Shown: piece by piece, positions 1-6,134 of the stretch | Layout of the letters: each line of letters begins with the position of its first letter | Position numbering within the stretch: position 1 is the stretch's first letter | Source: Paracoccaceae bacterium | Lineage (GTDB): Bacteria; Pseudomonadota; Alphaproteobacteria; Rhodobacterales; Rhodobacteraceae | Direction of reading: 5' to 3' | NCBI GenBank assembly: GCA_026709725.1 | Contig: JAPOSK010000419.1 | Span: 1 to 8,897 of the forward strand | DNA: 8,897 nt | Position numbers and translations under genes: made by a program | The notes under the pieces: generated by a model | The model's database searches: none | Seen by the model: the letters and a program-made list of their open reading frames with translations, nothing else | What the model was told of the DNA's origin: nothing

Positions 1-125
1 TGCTGCCGGCGACCCCGGCGGGGGACGGGCCCGTCTCGCAGCCCCCCTTTGATGCCATCACCTTCCCGCTGGATGCGCTCTGGCCGGAGGGGGCAGGAGG
101 CAGCGGGAAGGCGGAGGCCGGTTGA
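1..125 (+). CDS. 3' end of an unidentified GC-rich gene (partial)
   Basis: Reading from base 3, the plus strand gives an open frame of 40 codons ending in TGA at 123-125. It has strongly GC-biased third positions and a mixed second position, as expected of a coding frame in GC-rich DNA. The C-terminal peptide contains PPFDAITFPLDALWPEG followed by a Gly/Ala/Lys-rich tail. I do not recognise the family and assign no function. Other frames, including minus-strand ones, are also open here because the DNA is so GC-rich, so frame and strand are not certain. The gene would converge on recF, with about 230 bp between the two stop codons. Composition (well above 70% GC by eye) is very different from the rest of the window. 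Confidence 0.45.
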   Translation, partial: LPATPAGDGPVSQPPFDAITFPLDALWPEGAGGSGKAEAG

Positions 126-354
126 CCGTCAGGGGGCGGGGGATGGGCAACGGATGATGCCGGCTGGATTGCCTCGTGCTCAGTCGAGAAAGTGTCGAAG
201 CCTTCTGTTATTGATTCTCCGATGTGTATGGTTCCCCCTGTGCCGGATCCTTTGCAAGCGTGCTGTCGGATGGGCCCGGAGTGCCATTCAACTGTGGCAG
301 TGCAAGAATGGGATGTCGGCGTTCAGCAGATGAAGGGCTGTGTGTCACGGTTTC

Positions 355-1476
355 CTAACCGGTATGACTGTATCGGAATGTGGCATGCCGGTTATCGGGA
401 GGGGGAAGCCAGAGATGCTGGAAACGATGGTCGTGGAGAAGGAGCGACTCGACATCGGTGCATGTGATCCAGACCTGGGTATCGAGAGTGCAGATTTCAT
501 CCAGAAAGATGGTGCGGAGTTCCGGATCAAGGTGGGCAACGGCCTCGTCAAGGAGAAGGATGGGGAACATGTCAGAGCGGGTGGCAACAGCGCGGGCATT
601 TGCGAGAACAATCGCGATGAGAAGCGACTTTTGTTCACCGGTTGAGCAATGGCTGGCTGGCCGACTGCTGGAGGTATGGTGAACGGTCAGGTCGGCTCGA
701 TGGGCACCTGAGAGTGTCCGACCCGCCCGCTGGTCGCGAAGGCGACTGTTCAGAAGGTGAGATTTGAGGGCCTTGGGGTCTTCGGCAATCTCACGCTGGG
801 TCTCTGATTGTTGAACTGCAAGGGTGGCAGTGGGGAAACCTGTGACAGTGCTATCGAGAGCGCGCTGGATTGCGGCAAGTGCTGATCGGCGGTTTTGGGC
901 AATGGTGGCACCCTGGTCGGCGAGCTGGATCTCAAGAGAAGTGAGCCAGTCATGATCCATGACACCATCCCGCAGGAGCTGGTTTCGCTCACGCAGAGCC
1001 CTGTCATAGCGATTGACGTGGACCGGATGTTCAGGGAACAGACTCATTGTCATTCGGTCGAGGAGTGCCCGCCGCCTGTCAGCGGGTTCGGTCCAGATGC
1101 GATCCATCAGGGGGGTGAGCCAGAGGATTCGGAGCCAGTCAGCGAGCTCGAGTTGGCGCGCAGGCTGGTCGTTGATCGTCAGTTGTCGGGTTGGCTGGTG
1201 CGGAAGGCAGGCATTGATAATGGTGAGGGATTGATCACCCTCAAGTTCAAGAATGGTCCGCCAGCCTCCCTGTTTTGTCGGTTGCCGGGCGAGCGCGTCA
1301 TATTTGGCATTCCGCAGCCCCCGGCCTGGTGATGCGAGCGAGATCGCTTCAAGGAGACTGGACTTTCCCGACCCATTGGCCCCTGAGATGATAACATGTC
1401 GTTGGTCGGGGCTGACAATGCAGTGCCTGTGGCAACGATAATTATAGAGTTCCAGTCGTTTAATGCCTGTAGCCAT
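355..1476 (-). CDS. recF: DNA replication and repair protein RecF
   Basis: RecF is an SMC/ABC-type ATPase that binds gapped or stalled DNA with RecO and RecR and helps load RecA in the cytoplasm. The 373-residue product has every nucleotide-binding element. Walker A is GANGSGKS at about 32-39, the GAHRADL region is near 257-263, the ABC signature STGEQK is at about 278-283, Walker B is ILLLDEA at about 306-312, and the D-loop HLD follows. The length is slightly above the 357 residues of the E. coli protein. I chose the ATG at 1476. A TTG at 1485 would add three residues, and neither has a clear Shine-Dalgarno. The gene starts 30 bp after the dnaN stop codon, so it is probably co-transcribed with dnaA-dnaN and possibly translationally coupled. 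No gyrB follows. I see no hairpin plus T-run terminator after the stop. Confidence 0.95.
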   Translation of the reverse strand: MATGIKRLELYNYRCHRHCIVSPDQRHVIISGANGSGKSSLLEAISLASPGRGLRNAKYDALARQPTKQGGWRTILELEGDQSLTIINACLPHQPTRQLTINDQPARQLELADWLRILWLTPLMDRIWTEPADRRRALLDRMTMSLFPEHPVHVNRYDRALRERNQLLRDGVMDHDWLTSLEIQLADQGATIAQNRRSALAAIQRALDSTVTGFPTATLAVQQSETQREIAEDPKALKSHLLNSRLRDQRAGRTLSGAHRADLTVHHTSSSRPASHCSTGEQKSLLIAIVLANARAVATRSDMFPILLLDEAVAHLDPELRTIFLDEICTLDTQVWITCTDVESLLLHDHRFQHLWLPPPDNRHATFRYSHTG

Positions 1477-1506
1477 AGCTGACAAGAGGCGGTGTCAGGC
1501 GAGTCT

Positions 1507-2619
1507 CTAGCGGCTGGGCATGACGATGTAGGTGCTGTGTTCATCCCCATTGTCGAGGACCATGACTGCCCGATCCTTGTCGCTAAAGAGAAAAGTGGCT
1601 TCATGATCACCGATCAGGGACAGGACATTGGTTAGACTATGGGAGGTAAAGCGAGTCTTCAGATCATCGCTGTTGCATTCGACAGGAATGCTGTCGGACG
1701 AATTGCCGCAACCAAAAGCGGAGGCTGAGAGCAGAAGATTGTCATCCTTCAGTTCGAAACTGATGCGGCAGTCTCCATCGGATACAATGGTGGACACCCG
1801 GTTGATGGCCGTCATCAGAGTCTTTGCATTGACAACAATCCGGGCGTTCATATCATCCGGAAGAAGCTTCTCATATTTTGGATAGATGCCTTCAATCAGA
1901 CGGGTGATATAGGTGATTTCATCCGACTGGACCATGATGCTGTACTTGTTGACCGACAGGGTGACTTCCGGCTTGTCGGCAAACAGGCGGGTGATGTCAT
2001 TGACCGCCTTGGCAGAAACAATGACCCCTTCCATCTCATCGGCACCGTCCGGCATGGTCGACTTGACCACTGACATCTGAAACCCGTCTATCGCTACACC
2101 GGTCAGCATGCGGGCATCTCCCTCACCCTGATTGTGCAGATAAACACCGTTGAGATGCATCCGTGATTCATCGTCAGAGATTGCGTATTTTGTCTTGTCA
2201 AAAATCCGCTTCAGGGAAGACATGCTGACCTCAAACGAGGTGACAAAGTCTTCAAAGTCAATCGTCGGAAAATCGGCAATCGACACTGTTGTCAGAACAT
2301 AGTTCGTCATGCCGGAGGAAATGTTGAGCTTCTGGTTCGATGAATCGTAGGTAATCTGTGTCTGGCTGTCATTCTGGAGAGCTCTTGCGATGTCGCGCAT
2401 CCTTTCGATAGGGATTGTCGCCTGACCCTCCTCGCCGACACTGCAATCAAGACTGGCGATCACTGTGCTGTTCAAATCAGTGGCACGGATACTGACAGTG
2501 CTGCCCTCAGCTCTGAACAGTGCATTGCCAAGGACTGGTGATGCCGGCTTCCTGTCAATCACCTGACTGATGCGCGACATTATGTAGAGGAGCTTCTCCG
2601 TATCAATGCTGAATATCAT
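1507..2619 (-). CDS. dnaN: DNA polymerase III beta subunit (sliding clamp)
   Basis: The beta clamp is a ring-shaped dimer that tethers DNA polymerase III and many partners to DNA. The 370-residue product has the family length (E. coli 366) and recognisable landmarks: MIFSIDTEKLLYIMSRI at the N-terminus, a SRMHLNGVYLH strand at about 152-162, LIEGIYPKYEKLLP at about 241-254, and TYIVMPSR at the C-terminus. The start is the ATG at 2619 with GGAG ten bases upstream. The frame is open back to an ATG at 2703 directly after the dnaA stop (TAGATG), but the 28 extra residues do not look like clamp sequence. Oddities: the usual ATDGHRL pocket motif reads AIDGFQM (176-182), and the usual MPMRL terminus reads MPSR. 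Both lie in the groove that binds clamp-binding peptides. Co-transcription with dnaA is likely. Confidence 0.96.
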   Translation of the reverse strand: MIFSIDTEKLLYIMSRISQVIDRKPASPVLGNALFRAEGSTVSIRATDLNSTVIASLDCSVGEEGQATIPIERMRDIARALQNDSQTQITYDSSNQKLNISSGMTNYVLTTVSIADFPTIDFEDFVTSFEVSMSSLKRIFDKTKYAISDDESRMHLNGVYLHNQGEGDARMLTGVAIDGFQMSVVKSTMPDGADEMEGVIVSAKAVNDITRLFADKPEVTLSVNKYSIMVQSDEITYITRLIEGIYPKYEKLLPDDMNARIVVNAKTLMTAINRVSTIVSDGDCRISFELKDDNLLLSASAFGCGNSSDSIPVECNSDDLKTRFTSHSLTNVLSLIGDHEATFLFSDKDRAVMVLDNGDEHSTYIVMPSR

Positions 2620-2703
2620 GTGTGGCAATCTCCACTGCCAAGCGGTCTTCAGTCCCTGCCAATCCCTCTGACAAAAGCCCGGCTGTCCAAGACCCCCGGA
2701 CAT

Positions 2704-4029
2704 CTATTGTGGCAGGGTTATGCCTTTTCGAATGGCATCAATGTCGTTTACGACATCCTGGCGTGAATTACAAAGACCCCTGATCTTGTTGATGGAGTAA
2801 TTGACCGTTGTGTAATCCCGCGCAAAGTGCTTGCCGATCTGGGACACGGAATGCGGTGTCATTTCACTGGCCAAAAATATGCCGATCTGCCGGGCACGAG
2901 CGACGGCTGCAGAACGGTTCTTGCTCACGAGGTCAGTGGGCTTCAGACCGTAATAACTGGCAACGGCTTCGACGATATCAACAATTCTGGGTCGGAGATG
3001 CTGGATATTGAGCAGATCCATCAGGAGGTGTGCCGCGTGATGCTGTGTGATGGGTAGCGGCAGGTAGCTTGCCGCAGCGTCAAGTCGCCCAACGGCCCCT
3101 TCGATGTGACGAATGTCACCGCCGATATTGTCCGAGATAAAGGTGGCCACACCATCAGCAAGGCGCACATGCGGACTGGTCTTGCGCAATTCTGCCAATT
3201 TGGCATGGAGAATTTGTCGTTTCAGCTTTGTGTCCGGCATCCCGATTTTTGCCACCAGCCCGTGCTGGATGCGGGATCGCAGACGCGGTCCAAACGACTC
3301 GATCTCATCAATGTGTTTGTTGCAGGACATCATGATGACCTTGCCGAATCCGGTGAGGGCATCAATTGTCAATTCCAGCTCTTCAGTTGTTTTTGTCTTG
3401 CCGGCAAAGAACTGGATGTCATCAATCAGCAATACGTCGAGACTCCGAATCCGTTGCCGGAACTCCTGAAGTTTTCGGGTGCGGGACGATGTTACAAACT
3501 CGGATGTGAACAGCTCTGCAGTCATGAAGCGGATGTCGGCATCCGACCAGGCGGTGTCAAGGTGCTGACCGGCAGCCATGATGAGATGGGTCTTCCCGAC
3601 TCCAGTCGCACCGTACAGGTGGAGGAGACCTCCCTGGCCCCGCTTGAGGTGACAGATTCGCATCGCAGCAGCGTGCGCAGCCTTGTTCGCTTCTCCGACA
3701 ACAAAACGCTCGAACGAGAATCGCGGATCAAGACCGGCATGGTTGCGCCCGCCGGGAGAATGAAGACGTTTGATATTGCTGTTATTGGCTGCACTCTTGC
3801 GAACACGATAGCGCGATTTGAGGACCCGAACCCCGACTTTTTTGCAACAGTTAAGAATGGCTGCAGAATAATTGGCCTCAATATAGTCTGCAGAAAACCG
3901 GCTTGGGACATGGATAAGGATCGTGTGATCATCCGGGAGAGAAAATTCAGTGTTGCTGAACCAGTTGCTGAATGCGTCATTTCCGATCGTTGCCTTCAAG
4001 AGACGCACAAAGCCTGTCGACATCTCCAT
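2704..4029 (-). CDS. dnaA: Chromosomal replication initiator protein DnaA
   Basis: DnaA is the AAA+ ATPase that binds the origin, opens it and helps load the DnaB helicase. The 441-residue product has a domain I with AFSNWF near 19-24, a short linker, and an AAA+ module: Walker A GATGVGKT at 140-147, Walker B LLIDD at 200-204, arginine finger R253 in LRSRIQHGL, and sensor-2 R307 in DIRHIEGA. Domain IV keeps R372, R380 and Q381. Its recognition helix reads FARDYTTV (402-409) where most DnaA proteins have FGGRDHTTV, so it is one residue shorter and has Tyr for His. I chose the ATG at 4029; ATG 4023 is a possible alternative. The frame stays open upstream into the rhodanese gene, but that sequence is not DnaA-like. 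No Shine-Dalgarno is seen, and the start lies two bases after the stop of a 15-codon ORF, which suggests translational coupling. Confidence 0.96.
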   Translation of the reverse strand: MEMSTGFVRLLKATIGNDAFSNWFSNTEFSLPDDHTILIHVPSRFSADYIEANYSAAILNCCKKVGVRVLKSRYRVRKSAANNSNIKRLHSPGGRNHAGLDPRFSFERFVVGEANKAAHAAAMRICHLKRGQGGLLHLYGATGVGKTHLIMAAGQHLDTAWSDADIRFMTAELFTSEFVTSSRTRKLQEFRQRIRSLDVLLIDDIQFFAGKTKTTEELELTIDALTGFGKVIMMSCNKHIDEIESFGPRLRSRIQHGLVAKIGMPDTKLKRQILHAKLAELRKTSPHVRLADGVATFISDNIGGDIRHIEGAVGRLDAAASYLPLPITQHHAAHLLMDLLNIQHLRPRIVDIVEAVASYYGLKPTDLVSKNRSAAVARARQIGIFLASEMTPHSVSQIGKHFARDYTTVNYSINKIRGLCNSRQDVVNDIDAIRKGITLPQ

Positions 4030-4031
4030 GT

Positions 4032-4079
4032 TCAGCACCCGTGTCCGAACATCACAGTCATTTCGTTGGAGAGATTCAT
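4032..4079 (-). CDS. possible 15-codon coupling ORF between rhodanese gene and dnaA
   Basis: A short ORF (MNLSNEMTVMFGHGC) starts at an ATG that overlaps the rhodanese TGA as ATGA at 4076-4079. It ends with TGA at 4032-4034, two bases before the dnaA ATG at 4029. Its geometry would carry ribosomes from the rhodanese gene to the dnaA start, which has no visible Shine-Dalgarno of its own. No function is proposed for the peptide. This is a positional argument only, and such an arrangement can arise by chance in 46 bp. Confidence 0.25.
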   Translation of the reverse strand: MNLSNEMTVMFGHGC

Positions 4080-4501
4080 GATTGTTTCCAGGGGAGACCG
4101 GACTGTTTCCAGCCGTTGAGAGTTCCCCGATGGCCGTCTGCATCAATATCACCCTCAAAACCCTCCAGCACGTTGAAGCACCGGACCGGATGGTCAGTGC
4201 CCGCAGCCACCTCTTCGAAGTGATGAGCGGCATCACGGGAGCGGCTGCCAGAACGACAGAGGAAGAAGATCGTGTCCGGTCGAGAAGTTCCGAGTGCGCC
4301 TCTGACTTCATCAACGAAGCCATGATTGATTGTCATCTCGGGATATTGGCGCCACTCCACCAGTACCAGTGGTCGGTCAATCGACTGCAAATCCGGCAAG
4401 CCAACAAAAGTCCATTCAGGTCGGCTGCGTACATCAATCAGTGCAGCTGCGGGTGTTGAGCGCAGGCGGTCCCACACTTCTCTTGGTCTTAATTCCTCCA
4501 A
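4076..4501 (-). CDS. Rhodanese-like domain protein
   Basis: This is a single-domain rhodanese of 141 residues, a cytoplasmic sulfur-transfer type protein that carries sulfur as a persulfide on a loop cysteine. LIDVRSRPEW at 21-30 is the typical entry motif. The active-site loop CRSGSRS is at 82-88 with Cys82 as the expected catalytic residue. The C-terminal NVLEGFEGD...GWKQSGLPW pattern at about 110-138 fits small proteobacterial rhodaneses. No signal peptide or membrane segment is visible. The start is a TTG at 4501 with a strong GGAGGGGG Shine-Dalgarno seven bases upstream; no ATG lies near the N-terminus, and the frame is closed by a TGA ten codons upstream. It lies 46 bp upstream of dnaA in the same direction, and I infer that the two share a transcript. 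The physiological sulfur acceptor cannot be told from sequence. Confidence 0.88.
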   Translation of the reverse strand: MEELRPREVWDRLRSTPAAALIDVRSRPEWTFVGLPDLQSIDRPLVLVEWRQYPEMTINHGFVDEVRGALGTSRPDTIFFLCRSGSRSRDAAHHFEEVAAGTDHPVRCFNVLEGFEGDIDADGHRGTLNGWKQSGLPWKQS

Positions 4502-4505
4502 GACA

Positions 4506-4513
4506 CCCCCTCC
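4506..4513 (-). promoter_or_regulatory. Shine-Dalgarno deciding the TTG start of the rhodanese gene
   Basis: GGAGGGGG on the minus strand lies seven bases before the TTG at 4501. It is the strongest ribosome-binding sequence in the area and supports a non-ATG start for the rhodanese gene. Confidence 0.6.
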
Positions 4514-4546
4514 GCAATGCCCTTTGGCTCAATAACCGGCAATGGT

Positions 4547-4564
4547 GTGGTTCCCCCGAACCAC
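4547..4564 (-). other. stem-loop in the rhodanese-dnaA leader
   Basis: On the minus strand GTGGTTC, a GGGG loop and GAACCAC form a perfect 7-bp stem. It falls in the predicted 5' leader, about 45 bases before the TTG start. No U-run follows, so it does not look like a terminator. It may affect mRNA stability or translation. Confidence 0.45.
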
Positions 4565-4592
4565 TGACACCGGCACCTCTATGAACACCGGT

Positions 4593-4612
4593 CCCGGCAT
4601 CGACATGCCGGG
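4593..4612. other. perfect 8-bp inverted repeat at the predicted dnaA-operon transcription start
   Basis: CCCGGCAT and ATGCCGGG form a perfect 8-bp inverted repeat around a four-base centre. It sits immediately downstream of the predicted -10 box (4617-4622), so it covers the likely transcription start. It could be an operator or a 5'-end stem-loop in the mRNA. Its core is shared with the copy at 4667-4678. Confidence 0.5.
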
Positions 4613-4678
4613 TCGCATTAGACAGTCGGAAGGCAGACAATTCAATATCCAAAATATATTTTTTATTGTCGATGCCGG
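4594..4678. repeat. 12-bp inverted repeat pair flanking promoter and AT-rich tract
   Basis: CCGGCATCGACA at 4594-4605 recurs as its exact reverse complement TGTCGATGCCGG at 4667-4678. The 61 bases between them hold the predicted promoter (4617-4645) and the AT-rich run at 4641-4669. Paired sites either side of a promoter suggest a looping repressor or regulator pair, but no regulator is identified. Confidence 0.5.
4617..4645 (-). promoter_or_regulatory. candidate sigma-70-type promoter of the rhodanese-dnaA unit
   Basis: TTGAAT (4640-4645) and TCTAAT (4617-4622) are separated by 17 bases on the minus strand. Transcription would begin near 4610 and give a leader of about 110 bases before the TTG start. 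The AT-rich run immediately upstream could act as an UP element. It is the best match I see between rpsT and the rhodanese gene. Confidence 0.5.
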
Positions 4679-5053
4679 CCTGCGGGCTGGCAAGAGATAT
4701 CCGCAAATTCCTGCCGGCATTGCCCCGGTTGTGCCATAACGGAATCGAACCAAAATCAAACATTCCCCCGATCTGTCCGGAAGGGTTACTTTCCGACATG
4801 AATCAGCGCGCTGGAAGCCAAACAAATCGCCGGACAAAGTCGACCAGTACGCATATGAAAATGATTCGCTTGATCACAAAAACACCAAGCTGTTCTGCGC
4901 AATATCAGATTTGAACGGGACCTTGCTTTCGGGTTCCAGAACACATCACAATGAATTTAACGATGTCAAGGCTATGAGATCGCTCCCAGGACTCCCCCCC
5001 GCACTCCTGATCCCGCGTAAATCCCGGTCCTGTCATGACCTGCTGAATCCGCT

Positions 5054-5090
5054 GACTTCCCCCGCTGTCATGCTGTCGTCAGGGGGAGTC
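5054..5090. other. imperfect stem-loop in the non-coding region
   Basis: GACT-T-CCCCC (5054-5063) pairs with GGGGGAGTC (5082-5090) with a single bulged T, leaving an 18-base loop. No T-run follows on either strand. Function unknown. Confidence 0.35.
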
Positions 5091-5559
5091 TGTCAAAGAC
5101 CGGATCACAGATCTTTCCGTCCCGTCCTGACGGATTTTCCCTCACCCGGGTCTGCCGTCCCCCTGCCGCATGAATACCGGCACCAGCATGCCGATGACAC
5201 CTGCACGGAACCGGTTGACGCCGGCCATGGCGCAGGGCTGCCTCTCCAGTGCACACCCCCGAAGCGGACCAGCTTCCTCACACCGCGCCGGTCGTCCGTC
5301 TCCAGCGTCTGCGCATCCGCACCCGGACCGGAGAGGCGCGCCGCGAGACGGTCTGCGGTCCCAGCGCCCCGGACCCCGTGAACTCCGGTTCTGGGCCGCC
5401 GGGGTGACCGCTCGGGTGAATCTGGGAGCTGAAAGGGAGGCAGATTCAGAAAGTGGGAGCCAGCGTGGGAGAGTCCTGATATCGCTCCCTCCGAGCTGCC
5501 GATGGAGCGCCTGTTCCTTCCTGTGCATCTGTCACACATTCAGGATTTGTCTGCATCCA

Positions 5560-5581
5560 GGATTGCCGGGTCAGGCAATCC
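5560..5581. other. perfect 8-bp stem-loop in the non-coding region
   Basis: GGATTGCC and GGCAATCC are exact reverse complements around a six-base loop. Neither strand has a following T-run, so it is not a classical intrinsic terminator. It lies about 180 bp beyond the rpsT stop on the minus strand. Confidence 0.4.
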
Positions 5582-5690
5582 GCACCTTGACACATGCCCT
5601 TCTGTGCAAGGTCTCAATGATACCATCCTCCAATGGGTCGCACCGGATTGCAACAGAATGGCCAGCCTTGGCTGGGGGCAGCACCCAATC

Positions 5691-5752
5691 AGTGTGAGGG
5701 GGAGTATAGAGTGTGTGGGAGGAATTATGGAGGGGCGACCGGCAACCAGTCG
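5691..5752 (-). terminator. probable rpsT 3' end: short hairpin followed by G-less C-rich tract (Rho-type)
   Basis: Eight bases after the rpsT stop, CGACTGG-TTG-CCGGTCG (5736-5752) can form a 7-bp stem with one G-U pair. It is followed on the minus strand by 45 bases (5691-5735) with no G at all and 24 C. A C-rich, G-free transcript stretch is the hallmark of a Rho utilisation site. There is no U-run, so intrinsic termination is unlikely in this direction. Confidence 0.4.
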
Positions 5753-5760
5753 GAAAATTT

Positions 5761-6024
5761 TCAGGACGCTAACCGGACCCGCTTGGCCAGCCTTGAAATC
5801 TTGCGCCGGGCCTGGTTCCTGTTGAAGACACCCTTGGACACGGCCCGCATCATCTCGCTTTCCGCCGCACGCAACGCATCGCGCGCGGAATGTCCTCCAC
5901 CGGCATCCACAGCCTCTTCAACGCGGCGCAGATAGGTTCGAACGCGTGATTTTCTCGCCTTGTTGACCGCGAAGCGCGCCTCGCTCTGCCGAACGCGTTT
6001 CTTGGCCTGTTTCGAATGTGCCAT
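5761..6024 (-). CDS. rpsT: 30S ribosomal protein S20
   Basis: S20 is a small, very basic protein that binds 16S rRNA early in assembly of the 30S subunit. The product has 87 residues, the same length as in E. coli. It begins [15 protein letters not shown], is Lys/Arg-rich, and has the helical [19 protein letters not shown]-terminal part typical of the family. The ATG at 6024 has AGGA eight bases upstream. A near-consensus promoter lies in the 110-bp gap to the upstream hydratase gene, so it is probably transcribed on its own as well as by read-through. The downstream G-less C-rich tract is a likely Rho-type end. Confidence 0.97.
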   Translation of the reverse strand: MAHSKQAKKRVRQSEARFAVNKARKSRVRTYLRRVEEAVDAGGGHSARDALRAAESEMMRAVSKGVFNRNQARRKISRLAKRVRLAS

Positions 6025-6065
6025 CTTGCATTTCCTATGGACAGTTGCGGGTCAGCGGCGACAGG

Positions 6066-6094
6066 CGGATACGGGATGATCCGGGCCTTGTCAA
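6066..6094 (-). promoter_or_regulatory. sigma-70-type promoter of rpsT
   Basis: TTGACA (6089-6094) and TATCCG (6066-6071) lie 17 bases apart on the minus strand. The -35 box is perfect. The predicted start near 6059 gives a leader of about 35 bases before the rpsT ATG. Confidence 0.75.
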
Positions 6095-6134
6095 GCCGGA
6101 ATCAGGAGCCGCATCACAGAATCGCCCGATTGCC

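Larger units (their letters stand above)
4502..5760. other. 1.26-kb non-coding region between dnaA operon and rpsT (candidate regulatory or origin-related region)
   Basis: No open frame here has credible protein composition; the longer ones are by-products of GC-rich DNA at about 5160-5400. The region holds the dnaA-operon promoter and leader hairpins, an AT-rich tract at 4641-4669, a second AT-leaning stretch at about 4830-4975, inverted repeats at 5054-5090 and 5560-5581, and a C-less plus-strand tract at 5691-5735. Nine GANTC sites (CcrM methylation sequence) occur between 4742 and 5475. I found no TTATCCACA-type DnaA box on either strand and no CtrA-type TTAA-N7-TTAA site. An origin here is possible but not shown, since many alphaproteobacterial origins lie elsewhere (for example near hemE). 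No tRNA, SRP RNA, tmRNA or RNase P signature was recognised. Confidence 0.5.

Noticed and set aside
2620..2703. dnaN start at 2703, directly after the dnaA stop
   Set aside because: It adds 28 residues unlike any clamp N-terminus; the ATG at 2619 gives the normal length and has GGAG upstream.
3106..4119. 337-codon open frame on the plus strand opposite dnaA
   Set aside because: It is antisense to a clear DnaA coding sequence, has no recognisable domain, and is best explained as a by-product of the dnaA codon usage.
4030..4323. N-terminal extension of dnaA to 4323 (539 residues)
   Set aside because: The extra 98 residues overlap the rhodanese gene in another frame and do not resemble DnaA domain I, which begins at the ATG at 4029 or 4023.
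4730..4739. TGTGCCATAA resembling a DnaA box
   Set aside because: It is one base longer than the TGTGNATAA pattern and occurs once; without binding data it cannot be called a box.
4871..5110. Repeated ATCACA words as a possible shortened DnaA box
   Set aside because: ATCACA or TGTGAT also occurs many times inside the coding regions of this window, so the three copies here are not clearly enriched.
4581..5190. Similarity between ATGAACACCGG at 4581 and ATGAATACCGG at 5170
   Set aside because: The match fades within about 19 bases with several mismatches, which is weak for a duplicated element in a kilobase of DNA.
5105..5697. Overlapping long open frames on both strands (144 and 175 codons)
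   Set aside because: They lie in GC-rich DNA where stops are rare. The products are Arg/Ser/Pro/Gly-rich without domain pattern, and no frame has a convincing start signal.
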